Source: CAZVCJ01 sp964625745
Lineage (GTDB): Bacteria; Chloroflexota; Anaerolineae; VGOG01
DNA: 29,866 bases
Direction of reading: 5' to 3'
Assembly (NCBI GenBank): GCA_964625745.1
Contig: CAZVCJ010000039.1
Span: 1-29,866 of the forward strand
Shown: positions 7,622 through 15,409 of the stretch, piece by piece
Position numbering within the stretch: position 1 is the first letter of the stretch
Layout of the letters: every line of letters begins with the position of its first letter
Program-made: the position numbers and the translations under genes
The notes under the pieces: generated by a model
What the model was told of the DNA's origin: nothing
The model's database searches: none
What the model saw: the letters and a program-made list of their open reading frames with translations, nothing else

Positions 7622-8386
7622 ATGGAGTCGTTGGATTTTGATCAGGTCCGCGAGTACGTGAATGGGAATATTGTTGATTTTCATCAGTGGAGAATCAGGT
7701 TGTTGGAAGACCTGAAACTCAGAGACCTGCTGAAGAAAAATCCATACTTGTTCAGAGCGAAGAACATAACCAGGGCCCAGGATTTGGTAGAGGGTTTGTT
7801 GGACGCTCGTCTTTCTTCGTCCGAGGAAAGGCTTTTCGGGGATTTTCTCGAAGATCTAGCTATCTTCATTGTGGGCCAAACGTGCGGGGGACATAAATCT
7901 GCCGTACCAGGCGTTGATTTGGAGTTTATGAATGTAGGTATCCACTATGTGGTCTCTGTGAAATCGGGGCCAAACTGGGGCAACAGTTCTCAGCAAAAGA
8001 AGCTGGCACAAGACTTGAGAGATGCTGTGACCAGGGTGAGACAATCGAGGATCGCAGCGAAGGTTGAGCCCGTGCTTGGAATTTGCTACGGCAAGACTCG
8101 AACAACGTACACGAAGGCGGGCTACCTAAAAGTCGTTGGTCAAAACTTCTGGTACTTGATCAGCGAAAGCCGTGATTTGTACACCGACATCATTGAGCCG
8201 ATTGGGTATAGAGCGAAAGAGCATAATGATGCGTTCTACAAGCAGAAAGACAGAGTCGTAAATAGATTCACAAAGCAGTTCCTTGAAGAGTTTTGCGATA
8301 GCACGGGCGCGATAGATTGGGTAGAGCTTGTCGAGTTCAACAGTGGCAACTACGACTTGGATAAGTTCATTCCCCAGGGCCCTTGA
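7622..8386 (+). CDS. Type II restriction endonuclease, PmeII-like family
   Basis: 254 residues. From memory of the family it resembles PmeII-type restriction enzymes: an N-terminal part with KNPYLFRAKN and LSSSEERLFGDFLEDLAIFI, then the likely nuclease core VDLEF (D99, E101), a hairpin and VSVKSGPNWG (S112, K114), a D...(S/E)XK pattern of PD-(D/E)XK folds. The C-terminal FTKQFLEEFC and IDWVELVEFNSG also fit. Position directly after the methyltransferase supports the assignment. The recognition site cannot be read from sequence. A+T-rich like its neighbour. Confidence 0.75.
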   Translation: MESLDFDQVREYVNGNIVDFHQWRIRLLEDLKLRDLLKKNPYLFRAKNITRAQDLVEGLLDARLSSSEERLFGDFLEDLAIFIVGQTCGGHKSAVPGVDLEFMNVGIHYVVSVKSGPNWGNSSQQKKLAQDLRDAVTRVRQSRIAAKVEPVLGICYGKTRTTYTKAGYLKVVGQNFWYLISESRDLYTDIIEPIGYRAKEHNDAFYKQKDRVVNRFTKQFLEEFCDSTGAIDWVELVEFNSGNYDLDKFIPQGP

Positions 8387-8388
8387 CG

Positions 8389-9096
8389 ATGATCAACGAA
8401 GAAACCAGAAGCGCTATCAAAGTATATCTTGGAGGATTCATTTGGGGTCTGATGGAACATCGCTACTTTGAGTCCAGGCCCATGATGAAAGAGGCGCGTG
8501 CAGTTTATTCCACGTTCGAGGAATGTGCCCGCCTCATTGCACTGCAAACCTATGCCGTAGCCGAGCGAGGCTATAGAGCCGGCGGCACAATGCCCGCCGC
8601 TGCGGCTGCTAAAATCGAGGAAATCGTCAGTCGCATCAACGAGGGTCACACGCCCGACTTTCCAGCCTTGATCGCTGAAGTTTTGGAGGTCAGTGACGAA
8701 GAATGGGTGGAGAGACCTGCCATCGCCGATCTGTACCTCAAAGACAAGGCCGGTCACGAGTACTTTTTTGAGATCAAATCTCCCAAACCGAACAAAGGGC
8801 AATGCCTCGAGGTTCCCGAGCGGTTGCTGCGTATCCATGCCATCAAGCAGAAGAACAGACCCTACGTCAACGCTTACTTTGCGATGGCCTACAATCCCTA
8901 TGGTACACGCCTGGAAGACTATCGCCACAGTTTCAGCTTGCAGTATCTCGATATGCAGAGTGAGGTGCTCCTGGGTGCTGATTTCTGGACGTTGATTGGC
9001 GGTGTGGGGACGTATGAAGAACTGCTGGAGATCTACCGAGAGGTGGGACGAGAGAAGGGCAAAGCAATGATAGATGCCCTGGCGTTTGGCTTCTGA
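8389..9096 (+). CDS. TdeIII-family type II restriction endonuclease
   Basis: 235 residues matching the TdeIII family as I know it: IADLYLKDKAGHEYFFEIKS holds D114, E128 and K130 (PD-(D/E)XK), followed by PKPNKGQCLEVPERLLRIHA, YFAMAYNPYG and GTYEELLEIYREVG. The prototype cuts GGNCC; whether this protein does is unknown. ATG 8389 was chosen; a TTG at 8383 would overlap the upstream stop. It starts 2 bases after the PmeII-like gene and has no methyltransferase of its own in the window. Base composition lies between the two preceding genes and the core genes, so it may have joined at a different time. Confidence 0.85.
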   Translation: MINEETRSAIKVYLGGFIWGLMEHRYFESRPMMKEARAVYSTFEECARLIALQTYAVAERGYRAGGTMPAAAAAKIEEIVSRINEGHTPDFPALIAEVLEVSDEEWVERPAIADLYLKDKAGHEYFFEIKSPKPNKGQCLEVPERLLRIHAIKQKNRPYVNAYFAMAYNPYGTRLEDYRHSFSLQYLDMQSEVLLGADFWTLIGGVGTYEELLEIYREVGREKGKAMIDALAFGF

Positions 9097-9130
9097 TTTT
9101 TTTCGGGGAACATGACATCGGAGAGTGGTC

Positions 9131-10909
9131 ATGCCCATCAGGGTGTTGTCAGAGGAAGTAGCATCTAAAATCGCTGCGGGCGAGGTGGTGGAGCGGCCGG
9201 CCTCGGTGGTTAAAGAGTTGGTCGAGAACTCGATTGACGCGGGGGCCAGGGAGGTCAAGGTCGAGGTGCGCCAGGGGGGACGCCGCCTGATGCGGGTTAT
9301 GGACGACGGGACGGGAATCCCTGCCGCCGAGGTCGGGCTGGCCTTCGCCCGCCACGCCACCAGCAAGATCGCCAGCGTGGAGGAGCTGTCCTCCATCGCC
9401 ACTCTGGGCTTTCGGGGCGAGGCTCTGGCCAGCGTCGCCGCCGTGAGCCAGTTGACCATTGTTACCAGAACGGCCGAGGAGGATGTCGGCACGCTGTTGC
9501 GCCTGGAGGGAGGAAAAGTCACTCAGCGCCAAAAGAAGGGCTGCCCCCAGGGCACGGTGGTCACGGTGGAGAACCTCTTCTACAACGTCCCCGCTCGCCT
9601 GAAGTTTCTGCGTAGCGAAGTCACGGAGCGAAAGCACATTGACGGCCTGATCCATCGCTACGGCATGGCCTATCCCCACCTGCGCTTCAGCCTCGTAAAC
9701 GACGGGCGACCGGCCTTTCAGTCTCTGGGCAGCGGCAAGCTGTACGATGTGCTCATCAAGGTTTACGGATTAGAAACAGCGCAACAGATGCTTGAAGTCC
9801 GAAGCCTTGAGGCAGATGACCCTTCGACAGGCTCAGGACACCGCCTGAAACCCGAAACACAGAACCTGGAACTAGTAGACGTCTACGGCTACATCAGCCC
9901 TCCCTCCCTCCATCGAGCCAACCGTAGCTACCTGACCTTCTTCGTCAACGGCCGCTGGGTGCAGGATCGCATGCTCAGTTATGCCGTGAGCGAGGCCTAC
10001 CATACCCTGCTGCCCACGGGCCGTTACCCCATCGTCGTTCTCCGCCTGGAGCTGGACCCCTCCCAGGTTGACATCAACGTCCACCCCACCAAGAGCGAGA
10101 TCAGATTCCTGGATAGCAACGCTGTCTTCGCCGCCGTGCAGAAGGCAGTGCGCCGTACCCTGGTTGATCAGATGCCCGTCCCTGGGATGATGGGCCGACC
10201 CTCGCAGTGGTCTGAGGCGGAAATAGAGAGGCGTCGCAAGTTGGTCGAGGTGGGTACCCAGACACAGTTGGCATTGGAGGCGCAACGAACGGCCGGGATC
10301 GAAGCGCCATCGGTTTTCGAGTTTCCTGAGCTTGCCAAACTGCCACCCTTGCGGGTGCTGGGCCAGATAGCTCAGACGTACATCATCGCCGAAGGGCCTG
10401 AGGGGCTGTATCTGATTGACCAACACGCCGCCCACGAGCGGGTGCTTTACGAGCGGCTCATGGCCGAGCGGGCTAAGATGGCCGTCACCTCGCAAGCGCT
10501 GCTGGAACCGTTGACTATCGAGTTACCTTTTCAGACGGGGGTGATCGGTGGGGAAAGCCTGGAGTTTTTGAGCCAGTTGGGCTTCGACGTTGAGCCTTTC
10601 GGCGGGGAGACAGTTCTGGTGCGGGCTGTGCCAGTCATGCTGGCCCAGGGTGACATCGGTGAGGCTATCGTCGAGATCGTTGATGGGCTGACCGAGGATG
10701 AGGTAGCAGAAGCAGGGGAGGAGAAAGCGCTGATCAGCCTGGTCTGTCACAGTGCGGTTCGGGCGGGGAAGACCCTCTCCCTGGAGGAGATGCGGAATCT
10801 GATCCGCCAATTAGAGCAGACGGCCATGCCGCGCACCTGTCCCCACGGTCGCCCGACGATGATCCATTTGAGTGCTGCACAACTGGCGCGGGAATTCGGA
10901 CGGAGGTGA
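9131..10909 (+). CDS. mutL: DNA mismatch repair protein MutL (endonuclease type)
   Basis: Couples mismatch recognition by MutS to strand removal. 592 residues. N-terminal GHKL ATPase: VKELVENSIDAGA, DDGTGI, HATSKI, LGFRGEALASVAAVS. The C-terminal domain has the metal-dependent nicking motif DQHAAHERVLYE (430-441, DQHA-x2-E-x4-E) and CPHGRPT (570-576), so this MutL should nick DNA itself, as in bacteria lacking MutH. ATG 9131 chosen over an in-frame GTG at 9125. Residues about 221-247, at the edge of the transducer domain, are encoded by repeats (heptamers plus a mini-element read as PSTGSG); the frame is kept. Confidence 0.97.
   Translation: MPIRVLSEEVASKIAAGEVVERPASVVKELVENSIDAGAREVKVEVRQGGRRLMRVMDDGTGIPAAEVGLAFARHATSKIASVEELSSIATLGFRGEALASVAAVSQLTIVTRTAEEDVGTLLRLEGGKVTQRQKKGCPQGTVVTVENLFYNVPARLKFLRSEVTERKHIDGLIHRYGMAYPHLRFSLVNDGRPAFQSLGSGKLYDVLIKVYGLETAQQMLEVRSLEADDPSTGSGHRLKPETQNLELVDVYGYISPPSLHRANRSYLTFFVNGRWVQDRMLSYAVSEAYHTLLPTGRYPIVVLRLELDPSQVDINVHPTKSEIRFLDSNAVFAAVQKAVRRTLVDQMPVPGMMGRPSQWSEAEIERRRKLVEVGTQTQLALEAQRTAGIEAPSVFEFPELAKLPPLRVLGQIAQTYIIAEGPEGLYLIDQHAAHERVLYERLMAERAKMAVTSQALLEPLTIELPFQTGVIGGESLEFLSQLGFDVEPFGGETVLVRAVPVMLAQGDIGEAIVEIVDGLTEDEVAEAGEEKALISLVCHSAVRAGKTLSLEEMRNLIRQLEQTAMPRTCPHGRPTMIHLSAAQLAREFGRR
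9791..9872. repeat. Heptamer array with a central mini-element inside mutL
   Basis: Left: 7-base units CTTGAAG, TCCGAAG, CCTTGAG (9791-9811). Centre: mini-element CCCTTCGACAGGCTCAGG (9820-9840 including its edge). Right: CTGAAAC, CCGAAAC, ACAGAAC, CTGGAAC (9845-9872). Read in frame as a polar linker in MutL. Confidence 0.65.
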
Positions 10910-10928
10910 TGGTTCGAGAAAACCCGAC

Positions 10929-10957
10929 TTGCAAAATCGCTTCGTTGGCAGTATAAT
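10929..10957 (+). promoter_or_regulatory. Promoter of the tRNA-Leu/tRNA-Gly unit
   Basis: TTGCAA, 17-base spacer, perfect TATAAT, 9 bases before the mature tRNA-Leu 5' end. Confidence 0.75.
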
Positions 10958-10966
10958 AAAATCAGC

Positions 10967-11052
10967 GGGGAAGTGTCGGAATTGGCAGACGAGCGTGATT
11001 TAGGATCACGTGGGCTTGGCCCGTGAGAGTTCAAATCTCTCCTTCCCCACCA
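10967..11052 (+). tRNA. tRNA-Leu (anticodon UAG)
   Basis: Acceptor stem GGGGAAG/CTTCCCC, anticodon stem CGTGA/TCACG around loop TTTAGGA (anticodon UAG, reads CUA), a long variable arm typical of leucine tRNAs, T stem GAGAG/CTCTC with loop TTCAAAT, discriminator A and encoded CCA. Confidence 0.95.
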
Positions 11053-11073
11053 ACACGTCAATTAGCAGGTCGA

Positions 11074-11145
11074 GCGGAAGTGGCTCAGTGGTAGAGCATC
11101 TCCTTGCCAAGGAGAGGGCCGTGGGTTCGAATCCCATCTTCCGCT
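11074..11145 (+). tRNA. tRNA-Gly (anticodon GCC)
   Basis: Acceptor GCGGAAG/CTTCCGC, D arm TGGCTCAGTGGTAGAGCA, anticodon loop TTGCCAA (GCC), T loop TTCGAAT, discriminator T. CCA is not encoded, unlike the neighbouring tRNA-Leu. A T-run (CTTTTT) follows and may end transcription. Confidence 0.95.
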
Positions 11146-11186
11146 CTTTTTGAAGGTGAGGTGTTGTGAGGAAGGAGGAGTGTCCA

Positions 11187-11507
11187 ATGGAGAAAGGAAA
11201 GATCGAATATGTCGTTTTGACTTTTCTGATCGAGCAGGAAGGTCCGTTCTATGTTTCAAAGTGCCTTGAACTGGGCGTGGCTAGCTTTGGAGACGATGAA
11301 AAAGAGGCTTATGAGAATTTGGCTGACGCGGTCGAGGTCTATCTAAATACTTTGGAGGACTTAGGAACGGCTCGGGAGGTATTAAGAGACAAAGAAATTC
11401 AAATATACTCCTACAAACCCGCCGCACTCGAGGTCAGGCGTGCAAAGTTCCCAGTAGGCAGTTGCATCCGACCGTATGTCCAATCTCTTCAGGGAGCTTA
11501 TGCGTGA
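11187..11507 (+). CDS. hicB: HicB-family antitoxin
   Basis: 106-residue antitoxin of a HicBA module. The degraded RNase-H-like HicB fold is seen in EYVVLTFLIEQEGPFYVSKCLELGVASFGDDEKEAYENLADAVEVYL. Start set at ATG 11187 because a strong site (AAGGAGGA) lies at 11172-11179; the frame opens earlier with GTG. Its stop overlaps the hicA start by GTGA, so the two are translationally coupled. It should bind and block HicA, but no DNA-binding domain is obvious in the C terminus. Antitoxin-first order. Confidence 0.85.
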   Translation: MEKGKIEYVVLTFLIEQEGPFYVSKCLELGVASFGDDEKEAYENLADAVEVYLNTLEDLGTAREVLRDKEIQIYSYKPAALEVRRAKFPVGSCIRPYVQSLQGAYA

Positions 11508-11767
11508 GTCGTCGGAAGCTGTTTTCGAGTGATCAAGTAATTACTGCCTTGGAACGTGATGGATTTGAGCCCAAGAGAAAATCTAAGAGAGGTAGCCATC
11601 AGACCTGGCACAAGCATCTTCCTACATGCGAACATAAAGTTACATCTGTGATACTGGGGAAGAAGGAAATCCCAAAGGGTACATTCGATAGTATATTGGA
11701 CCTGGCCGGGATTGATTATGAGAGATTTCTGGAGTTGGCTAAGGTGAAGCAGAAGGGCAAGCGATGA
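11504..11767 (+). CDS. hicA: HicA-family mRNA interferase toxin
   Basis: 87-residue dsRBD-like toxin that cuts mRNA when free of HicB. QVITALERDGFEPKRKSKRGSHQTW carries the catalytic His (H32, in GSH), and GKKEIPKGTFDSILDLAGI is the family C-terminal signature. GTG start overlaps the hicB stop; AGGGAG lies at 11490-11495. Confidence 0.9.
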   Translation: MSRRKLFSSDQVITALERDGFEPKRKSKRGSHQTWHKHLPTCEHKVTSVILGKKEIPKGTFDSILDLAGIDYERFLELAKVKQKGKR

Positions 11768-11888
11768 AGATAGGTCACCTCAGCGACTGGATAACAGATT
11801 GCTCCTCTTCTTGTGGGTATCTCCCAGCTGGCTCGATCAAGCCTCAGCGGGGAGCTTTTGGTATGGCTTAGGACTTGGGAGATGGTTG

Positions 11889-12968
11889 ATGGCGCATCCA
11901 GGGGAGGAGAAGCGGGTCGTAGTAGCCATGAGCGGCGGGGTGGACAGCTCCACTACGGCGGCTCTTCTGGCGGAGCAGGGCTACGAGGTGATCGGGATGA
12001 CGATGCGCCTCTGGGCCGAGGAGGGCCAGGGCGGCTCAACCAATCGCTGTTGCTCCCTCGAAGCTATGGAAGACGCCCGCCGCGTCTGCTATACTCTGGA
12101 TATCCCTTTCTATCTGATCAACTACGAACGAGAATTCAAGAACGAGGTCGTTGACCCCTTCATCGCGGAATACGCTCGCGGGCGCACCCCAAACCCGTGC
12201 CTGGCTTGCAACCGCTGTATCAAGTTCGATCTCCTGCTCCGCCGAGCCCTGGCCCTGGAAGCCCAATATCTGGCCACGGGGCACTATGCCAGAGTGCAGC
12301 AGGTGGATGGGTGCTATCAACTGCTCAAGGGCCTCGACGAGGAGAAGGATCAGTCCTACGTGCTCTACATGCTGGGGCAGGAGGAGCTCCAGCACCTCCT
12401 CCTGCCTTTGGGCGATTACACCAAGCAGCAGGTACGGACCATGGCTCGCCAACGGGGTCTGCTCGTAGCTGACAGGGCTGAAAGCCAGGACCTCTGCTTC
12501 CTCGTGGATAACGACTACCGCCGTTTCTTGCAGGCCCAGGCACCAGAGACCATTCGGCCCGGCCCCATCCTGGACACGGCGGGGCGTATCATCGGTCAGC
12601 ACAAGGGGCTGCCTTTCTACACCATCGGCCAGCGAGAGGGCCTGGGCATCGCTGCCCCGGAGGCCCTCTACGTCATGCAGCTTGACGTGGCTGGCAACGC
12701 GCTGGTGGTGGGCATCACGTCGGAGTTGGGGCAGCGGAAGCTTGTGGCCGCAGGGGTCAATTACGTCTCCGGGCAGATTCCTCAGGAGCCTCTGGAGATC
12801 ACAGCCAAGATCCGCTACCAGGCCATCGAGGCTGAAGCTCTCCTCATTCCCCTCGAAGATGGCCGGGCGCGAGTGACATTCGCCCGACCGCAACGGGACA
12901 TCACACCGGGGCAGGGCGTCGTCTTCTATCAAGGCGAGGTCGTACTTGGTGGGGGGTTAATCAGTTAA
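11889..12968 (+). CDS. mnmA: tRNA-specific 2-thiouridylase MnmA
   Basis: Adds sulfur to the wobble uridine (position 34) of Lys, Glu and Gln tRNAs. 359 residues. PP-loop VAMSGGVDSST (S15 onward) activates uridine with ATP. The two catalytic cysteines are C104 in PNPCLACN and C203 in SQDLCF. GHYARVQ and PFYTIGQREGLGI are also typical. ATG 11889 chosen from the family N terminus and the GGGAG site upstream; 30 further codons upstream are open but look non-family. The stop TAA is followed at once by the next gene's ATG. Confidence 0.97.
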   Translation: MAHPGEEKRVVVAMSGGVDSSTTAALLAEQGYEVIGMTMRLWAEEGQGGSTNRCCSLEAMEDARRVCYTLDIPFYLINYEREFKNEVVDPFIAEYARGRTPNPCLACNRCIKFDLLLRRALALEAQYLATGHYARVQQVDGCYQLLKGLDEEKDQSYVLYMLGQEELQHLLLPLGDYTKQQVRTMARQRGLLVADRAESQDLCFLVDNDYRRFLQAQAPETIRPGPILDTAGRIIGQHKGLPFYTIGQREGLGIAAPEALYVMQLDVAGNALVVGITSELGQRKLVAAGVNYVSGQIPQEPLEITAKIRYQAIEAEALLIPLEDGRARVTFARPQRDITPGQGVVFYQGEVVLGGGLIS

Positions 12969-12969
12969 A

Positions 12970-13230
12970 ATGCAGATACTTTTGTCGCCACCTCTGGTTT
13001 TGTCTCTAATCATCGCCAGCGCCTACGCTGCCTTTTTCAACCTTTGGCAGGGAGGGAGCGCCAGGGACTTGCTGATCTATCTGTTGGCCTGCTGGCTGGG
13101 CTTCGCTATCGGGGAGCTGGTAGGAGATTTCCTGGGCCTGGACATCCTGATGATCGGTCAGATCCACGTCTTGGAAGGAACCGTCGGGTCTCTGGTGCTC
13201 CTGTTCCTGGCTAAGTGGCTAAAGCCGTGA
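12970..13230 (+). CDS. Small three-helix membrane protein, unknown function
   Basis: 86 residues with three likely membrane helices (about 3-25, 33-54, 68-83) and acidic turns between them (GELVGDFLGLD). It starts 1 base after the mnmA stop, so it is almost certainly co-transcribed with mnmA. No family recognised beyond a general resemblance to small conserved Chloroflexota membrane proteins. Confidence 0.75.
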   Translation: MQILLSPPLVLSLIIASAYAAFFNLWQGGSARDLLIYLLACWLGFAIGELVGDFLGLDILMIGQIHVLEGTVGSLVLLFLAKWLKP

Positions 13231-13246
13231 TAGCCCTGATCGCGTT

Positions 13247-13275
13247 TTGACTATCTGGTGGTCGTGTGATATAAT
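13247..13275 (+). promoter_or_regulatory. Strong sigma-70 promoter
   Basis: TTGACT, 17-base spacer, perfect TATAAT, with TGA directly before it (extended -10). It drives the two-gene membrane/YtxH unit. Confidence 0.8.
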
Positions 13276-13311
13276 GATGCACAGTCCAGTGCTAATTAAG
13301 GAGAGAGCAAC

Positions 13312-13734
13312 GTGAACGAGTCCGGGAAGAAAAACCTTCAGATAGCCCTTGTTGCTATCCTGGTGGTGGTGATAGTGCTGTTGGTCGTGATGTGCTATTT
13401 GCTCTTCACCCATGACGAAGCAACCGCCATCATTCGAGACATCTCCGTTATCATTCTCGCCCTGGAGTCCGTCGTGGTGCTGCTGCTCCTGGGAGTGGTC
13501 ATCGGCATGCTGTGGTGGTTGATCCAGACCCTGGAGAAGAAGATAACGCCGATCCTCGACACCACCAACGAGACGGTCAACAACGTGAGCGAGACGGTCA
13601 ACACCATGCGGGGGACGGCCACTTTTATGAGCGACACCGTGGTGTCGCCGGTAATCAAGGTGGTCAGTTATGCCTCTGGGGTGAAGAGGGGGATAAAAAC
13701 GCTGACCAAATGGCGAAGTATGCGTAGTGACTAG
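13312..13734 (+). CDS. Two-helix membrane protein with polar C-terminal tail
   Basis: 140 residues, GTG start with AAGGAGAGAG upstream. Two long hydrophobic helices (about 9-32 and 42-69) are followed by a Thr/Asn/Val-rich heptad-like region (DTTNETVNNVSETVNTMRG) and a basic C terminus. No named family recognised. It is paired with a YtxH-like gene under one strong promoter, so a cell-envelope or stress role is likely but unproven. Confidence 0.75.
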   Translation: MNESGKKNLQIALVAILVVVIVLLVVMCYLLFTHDEATAIIRDISVIILALESVVVLLLLGVVIGMLWWLIQTLEKKITPILDTTNETVNNVSETVNTMRGTATFMSDTVVSPVIKVVSYASGVKRGIKTLTKWRSMRSD

Positions 13735-13777
13735 TGAGAGCGCACAACTAAAATCTTTGAGATAGGAGGGATTGACA

Positions 13778-14131
13778 ATGGCTAACGACAATGGTGGAAG
13801 TGCCTGGTTCGTGGCTGGATTCATCGTCGGCGGATTGGTGGGGTTTGCGGCAGGCTTGCTCATGGCCCCTCAGCCCGGCGAGCAGACTCAGGCGCAGCTC
13901 AGGGAGAGGGGCATCGAGCTCAAAGGCATGGCCGAGGACCTGGCATTGGAGGCCAAGAAGAGAGCTGAAGAGCTTCAGGAGAAGGGCCAGGTTGTCCTGA
14001 AAGAGCGAATCGGGGAGGCCGTCGCCGAAGGCAAGGCAGCAGCAGCCCAGAGAAAAGAGGAGTTGATGGCCAAGCTGGAGGAGGAAAAGGGCAAGATCAA
14101 GGCTAAGGTTGAGGCTGAGGTTGAGGCCTAG
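13778..14131 (+). CDS. YtxH-like membrane-anchored coiled-coil protein
   Basis: 117 residues. A glycine-rich N-terminal helix (FVAGFIVGGLVGFAAGLLMA, about 11-30) followed by PQPGEQT and a long charged helix (ELKGMAEDLALEAKKRAEEL, then KLEEEKGKIKAKVEAEVEA) matches the YtxH/gas-vesicle-like layout. ATG 13778 with GGAGGG upstream; an in-frame TTG lies 6 bases earlier. Function unknown; relatives are general-stress proteins. Confidence 0.8.
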   Translation: MANDNGGSAWFVAGFIVGGLVGFAAGLLMAPQPGEQTQAQLRERGIELKGMAEDLALEAKKRAEELQEKGQVVLKERIGEAVAEGKAAAAQRKEELMAKLEEEKGKIKAKVEAEVEA

Positions 14132-14354
14132 TTCCTCCACTACTCACTGTCTTCTCAAGTGAATGATCTTCCCTTGGGTGTCGCTGAACCCTTGCCGGGT
14201 CGCCTGGGGCTGAACCCCCAGGCTGAGAGGGCGAAGGGCGCTTTGCTCTTTCAGCCCGCTGACTTTGGCCTCGGGCTGATGTCAGCATAGCGGCAACACT
14301 CAAGAGGGAGACCTTCAAAGGGGTGATAGGCAGCGGCGTTCCTGGGTGTCGTGA
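14132..14354. other. Intergenic block of inverted repeats before higBA
   Basis: CCTGGGG/CCCCAGG forms a tight hairpin (14203-14222). CAGCCC (14252-14257) can pair with GGGCTG (14273-14278), while the adjoining GCTGAC (14258-14263) can pair with GTCAGC (14281-14286); the two stems interlock. No gene seen. It looks like a repeat relic or a structured leader. Confidence 0.45.
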
Positions 14355-14372
14355 GTGGAGCACCGGGCTGTT

Positions 14373-14666
14373 GTGATTCGGTCGTTCAAGGATGCAGGAA
14401 CTCAAGACATTTTTGACGGTAAGAACACGAAGGCTGCTCGTAGAAGGTGTCCTCAGTCTTTGTGGAGAATCGCTGCTCGAAAGCTCGACCAGCTTGACTC
14501 CGTCATTTCTCTCAATGAATTGCGGGTCCCTCCCGGTAACTGCCTGGAGGCTCTCAAGGGGGATCGAGAAGGTCAGCATAGTATCCGGATTAACGAGCGA
14601 TACCGCATCTGTTTTGTTTGGACTGACATCGGACCAGGTGCGGTTGAAATTGTGGACTACCATTGA
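14373..14666 (+). CDS. higB: HigB/RelE-family mRNA interferase toxin
   Basis: 97 residues from GTG 14373 (family N terminus VIRSFKD); an earlier in-frame GTG at 14355 is possible. Family marks: ARRKLDQLDSV, PPGNCLEALKGDREGQHSIR, INERYRICFVW and final VEIVDYH. The fold is a RelE-like RNase that cuts mRNA on the ribosome. The antitoxin gene follows 20 bases later, the toxin-first order typical of higBA. Confidence 0.9.
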   Translation: MIRSFKDAGTQDIFDGKNTKAARRRCPQSLWRIAARKLDQLDSVISLNELRVPPGNCLEALKGDREGQHSIRINERYRICFVWTDIGPGAVEIVDYH

Positions 14667-14686
14667 GTTAGATCAAGGAGAGGGAG

Positions 14687-15007
14687 ATGGTTTGGGTTCC
14701 AACACACCGAGTACCTACTCATCCAGGGGAGATGCTGCGAGAAGAGTTTCTCATTCCGATGGGAATCACCCAGCGAGAACTAGCGCAGGCGATTCACGTG
14801 CCTTACCAGAGGGTCAATGAGCTGGTGAATGGGCGGAGAGGGATGACACCTGGCATAGCCCTGCGGCTGGCAAGATTCTTCGGCACCTCGGCGGATTTCT
14901 GGATGAATTTGCAACTGCGTTGGGATTTGTATCATGCCCAGCAGGCTGAAGCAAGGCAATTGGAAATCATTCAGCCCTACGTAACTACGGCCAGTGTAGC
15001 GGGGTAA
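14687..15007 (+). CDS. higA: HigA-family antitoxin (Xre-type helix-turn-helix)
   Basis: 106 residues with the HigA signature THPGEMLREEFLIPMGITQR, helix-turn-helix ELAQAIHVPYQRVNELVNGR, and LARFFGTSADFWMNLQ. It should neutralise HigB and repress the operon. ATG with AAGGAGAGGG upstream. Confidence 0.94.
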   Translation: MVWVPTHRVPTHPGEMLREEFLIPMGITQRELAQAIHVPYQRVNELVNGRRGMTPGIALRLARFFGTSADFWMNLQLRWDLYHAQQAEARQLEIIQPYVTTASVAG

Positions 15008-15058
15008 ACGTACAGCGTCACCCAACCCCTGGCTGCAGGCGACGCGCGCTGTCGCGCT

Positions 15059-15313
15059 ATGAATTCTTATCCACGAGTAGAAGCAGTCAAACCATTAGAA
15101 GACAAGTGTCTGTTGGTTGCTTTCTGCAATGGAGTCGAGAAGGTCTACGATTGCAAACCCCTGCTGGAATATGAAGTCTTCAGTCCCTTGACCGACGGCA
15201 CCCTGTTTAGGTGCGTTAAGACTGATCAGGGTGGTTATGGAATAAGCTGGAACGACGAGATAGACCTGAGTGAATCGGAGTTGTGGATACATGGCGTGTT
15301 AGCCGAACTGTGA
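15059..15313 (+). CDS. DUF2442 family protein
   Basis: 84 residues; the VEAVKPLEDKCLLVAFCNGV and GYGISWNDEIDLSESELW segments fit DUF2442. Such genes often sit beside a DUF4160 gene in toxin-antitoxin-like pairs, but no partner is present here; the neighbour is higA. No convincing ribosome site precedes the ATG. A strong terminator follows. Confidence 0.8.
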   Translation: MNSYPRVEAVKPLEDKCLLVAFCNGVEKVYDCKPLLEYEVFSPLTDGTLFRCVKTDQGGYGISWNDEIDLSESELWIHGVLAEL

Positions 15314-15343
15314 AGAAGATATTGAAGTGGGCAGGTTAGGTTG

Positions 15344-15373
15344 AGCCATCCTGAAAACAGGATGGCTCTTTTG
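15344..15373 (+). terminator. Rho-independent terminator
   Basis: Perfect 10-bp stem AGCCATCCTG/CAGGATGGCT with AAAA loop and CTTTT tail. It lies between the convergent DUF2442 gene and nnr. Confidence 0.85.
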
Positions 15374-15409
15374 CATTCAAGTAGCTTCCTCACCAGAAAG
15401 CTTTTTCCT

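Noticed and set aside
8350..9522. Long minus-strand open frame (about 390 codons) across the TdeIII-like gene and the start of mutL
   Set aside because: It crosses two well-supported genes on the other strand, has no recognisable domain and no ribosome site.
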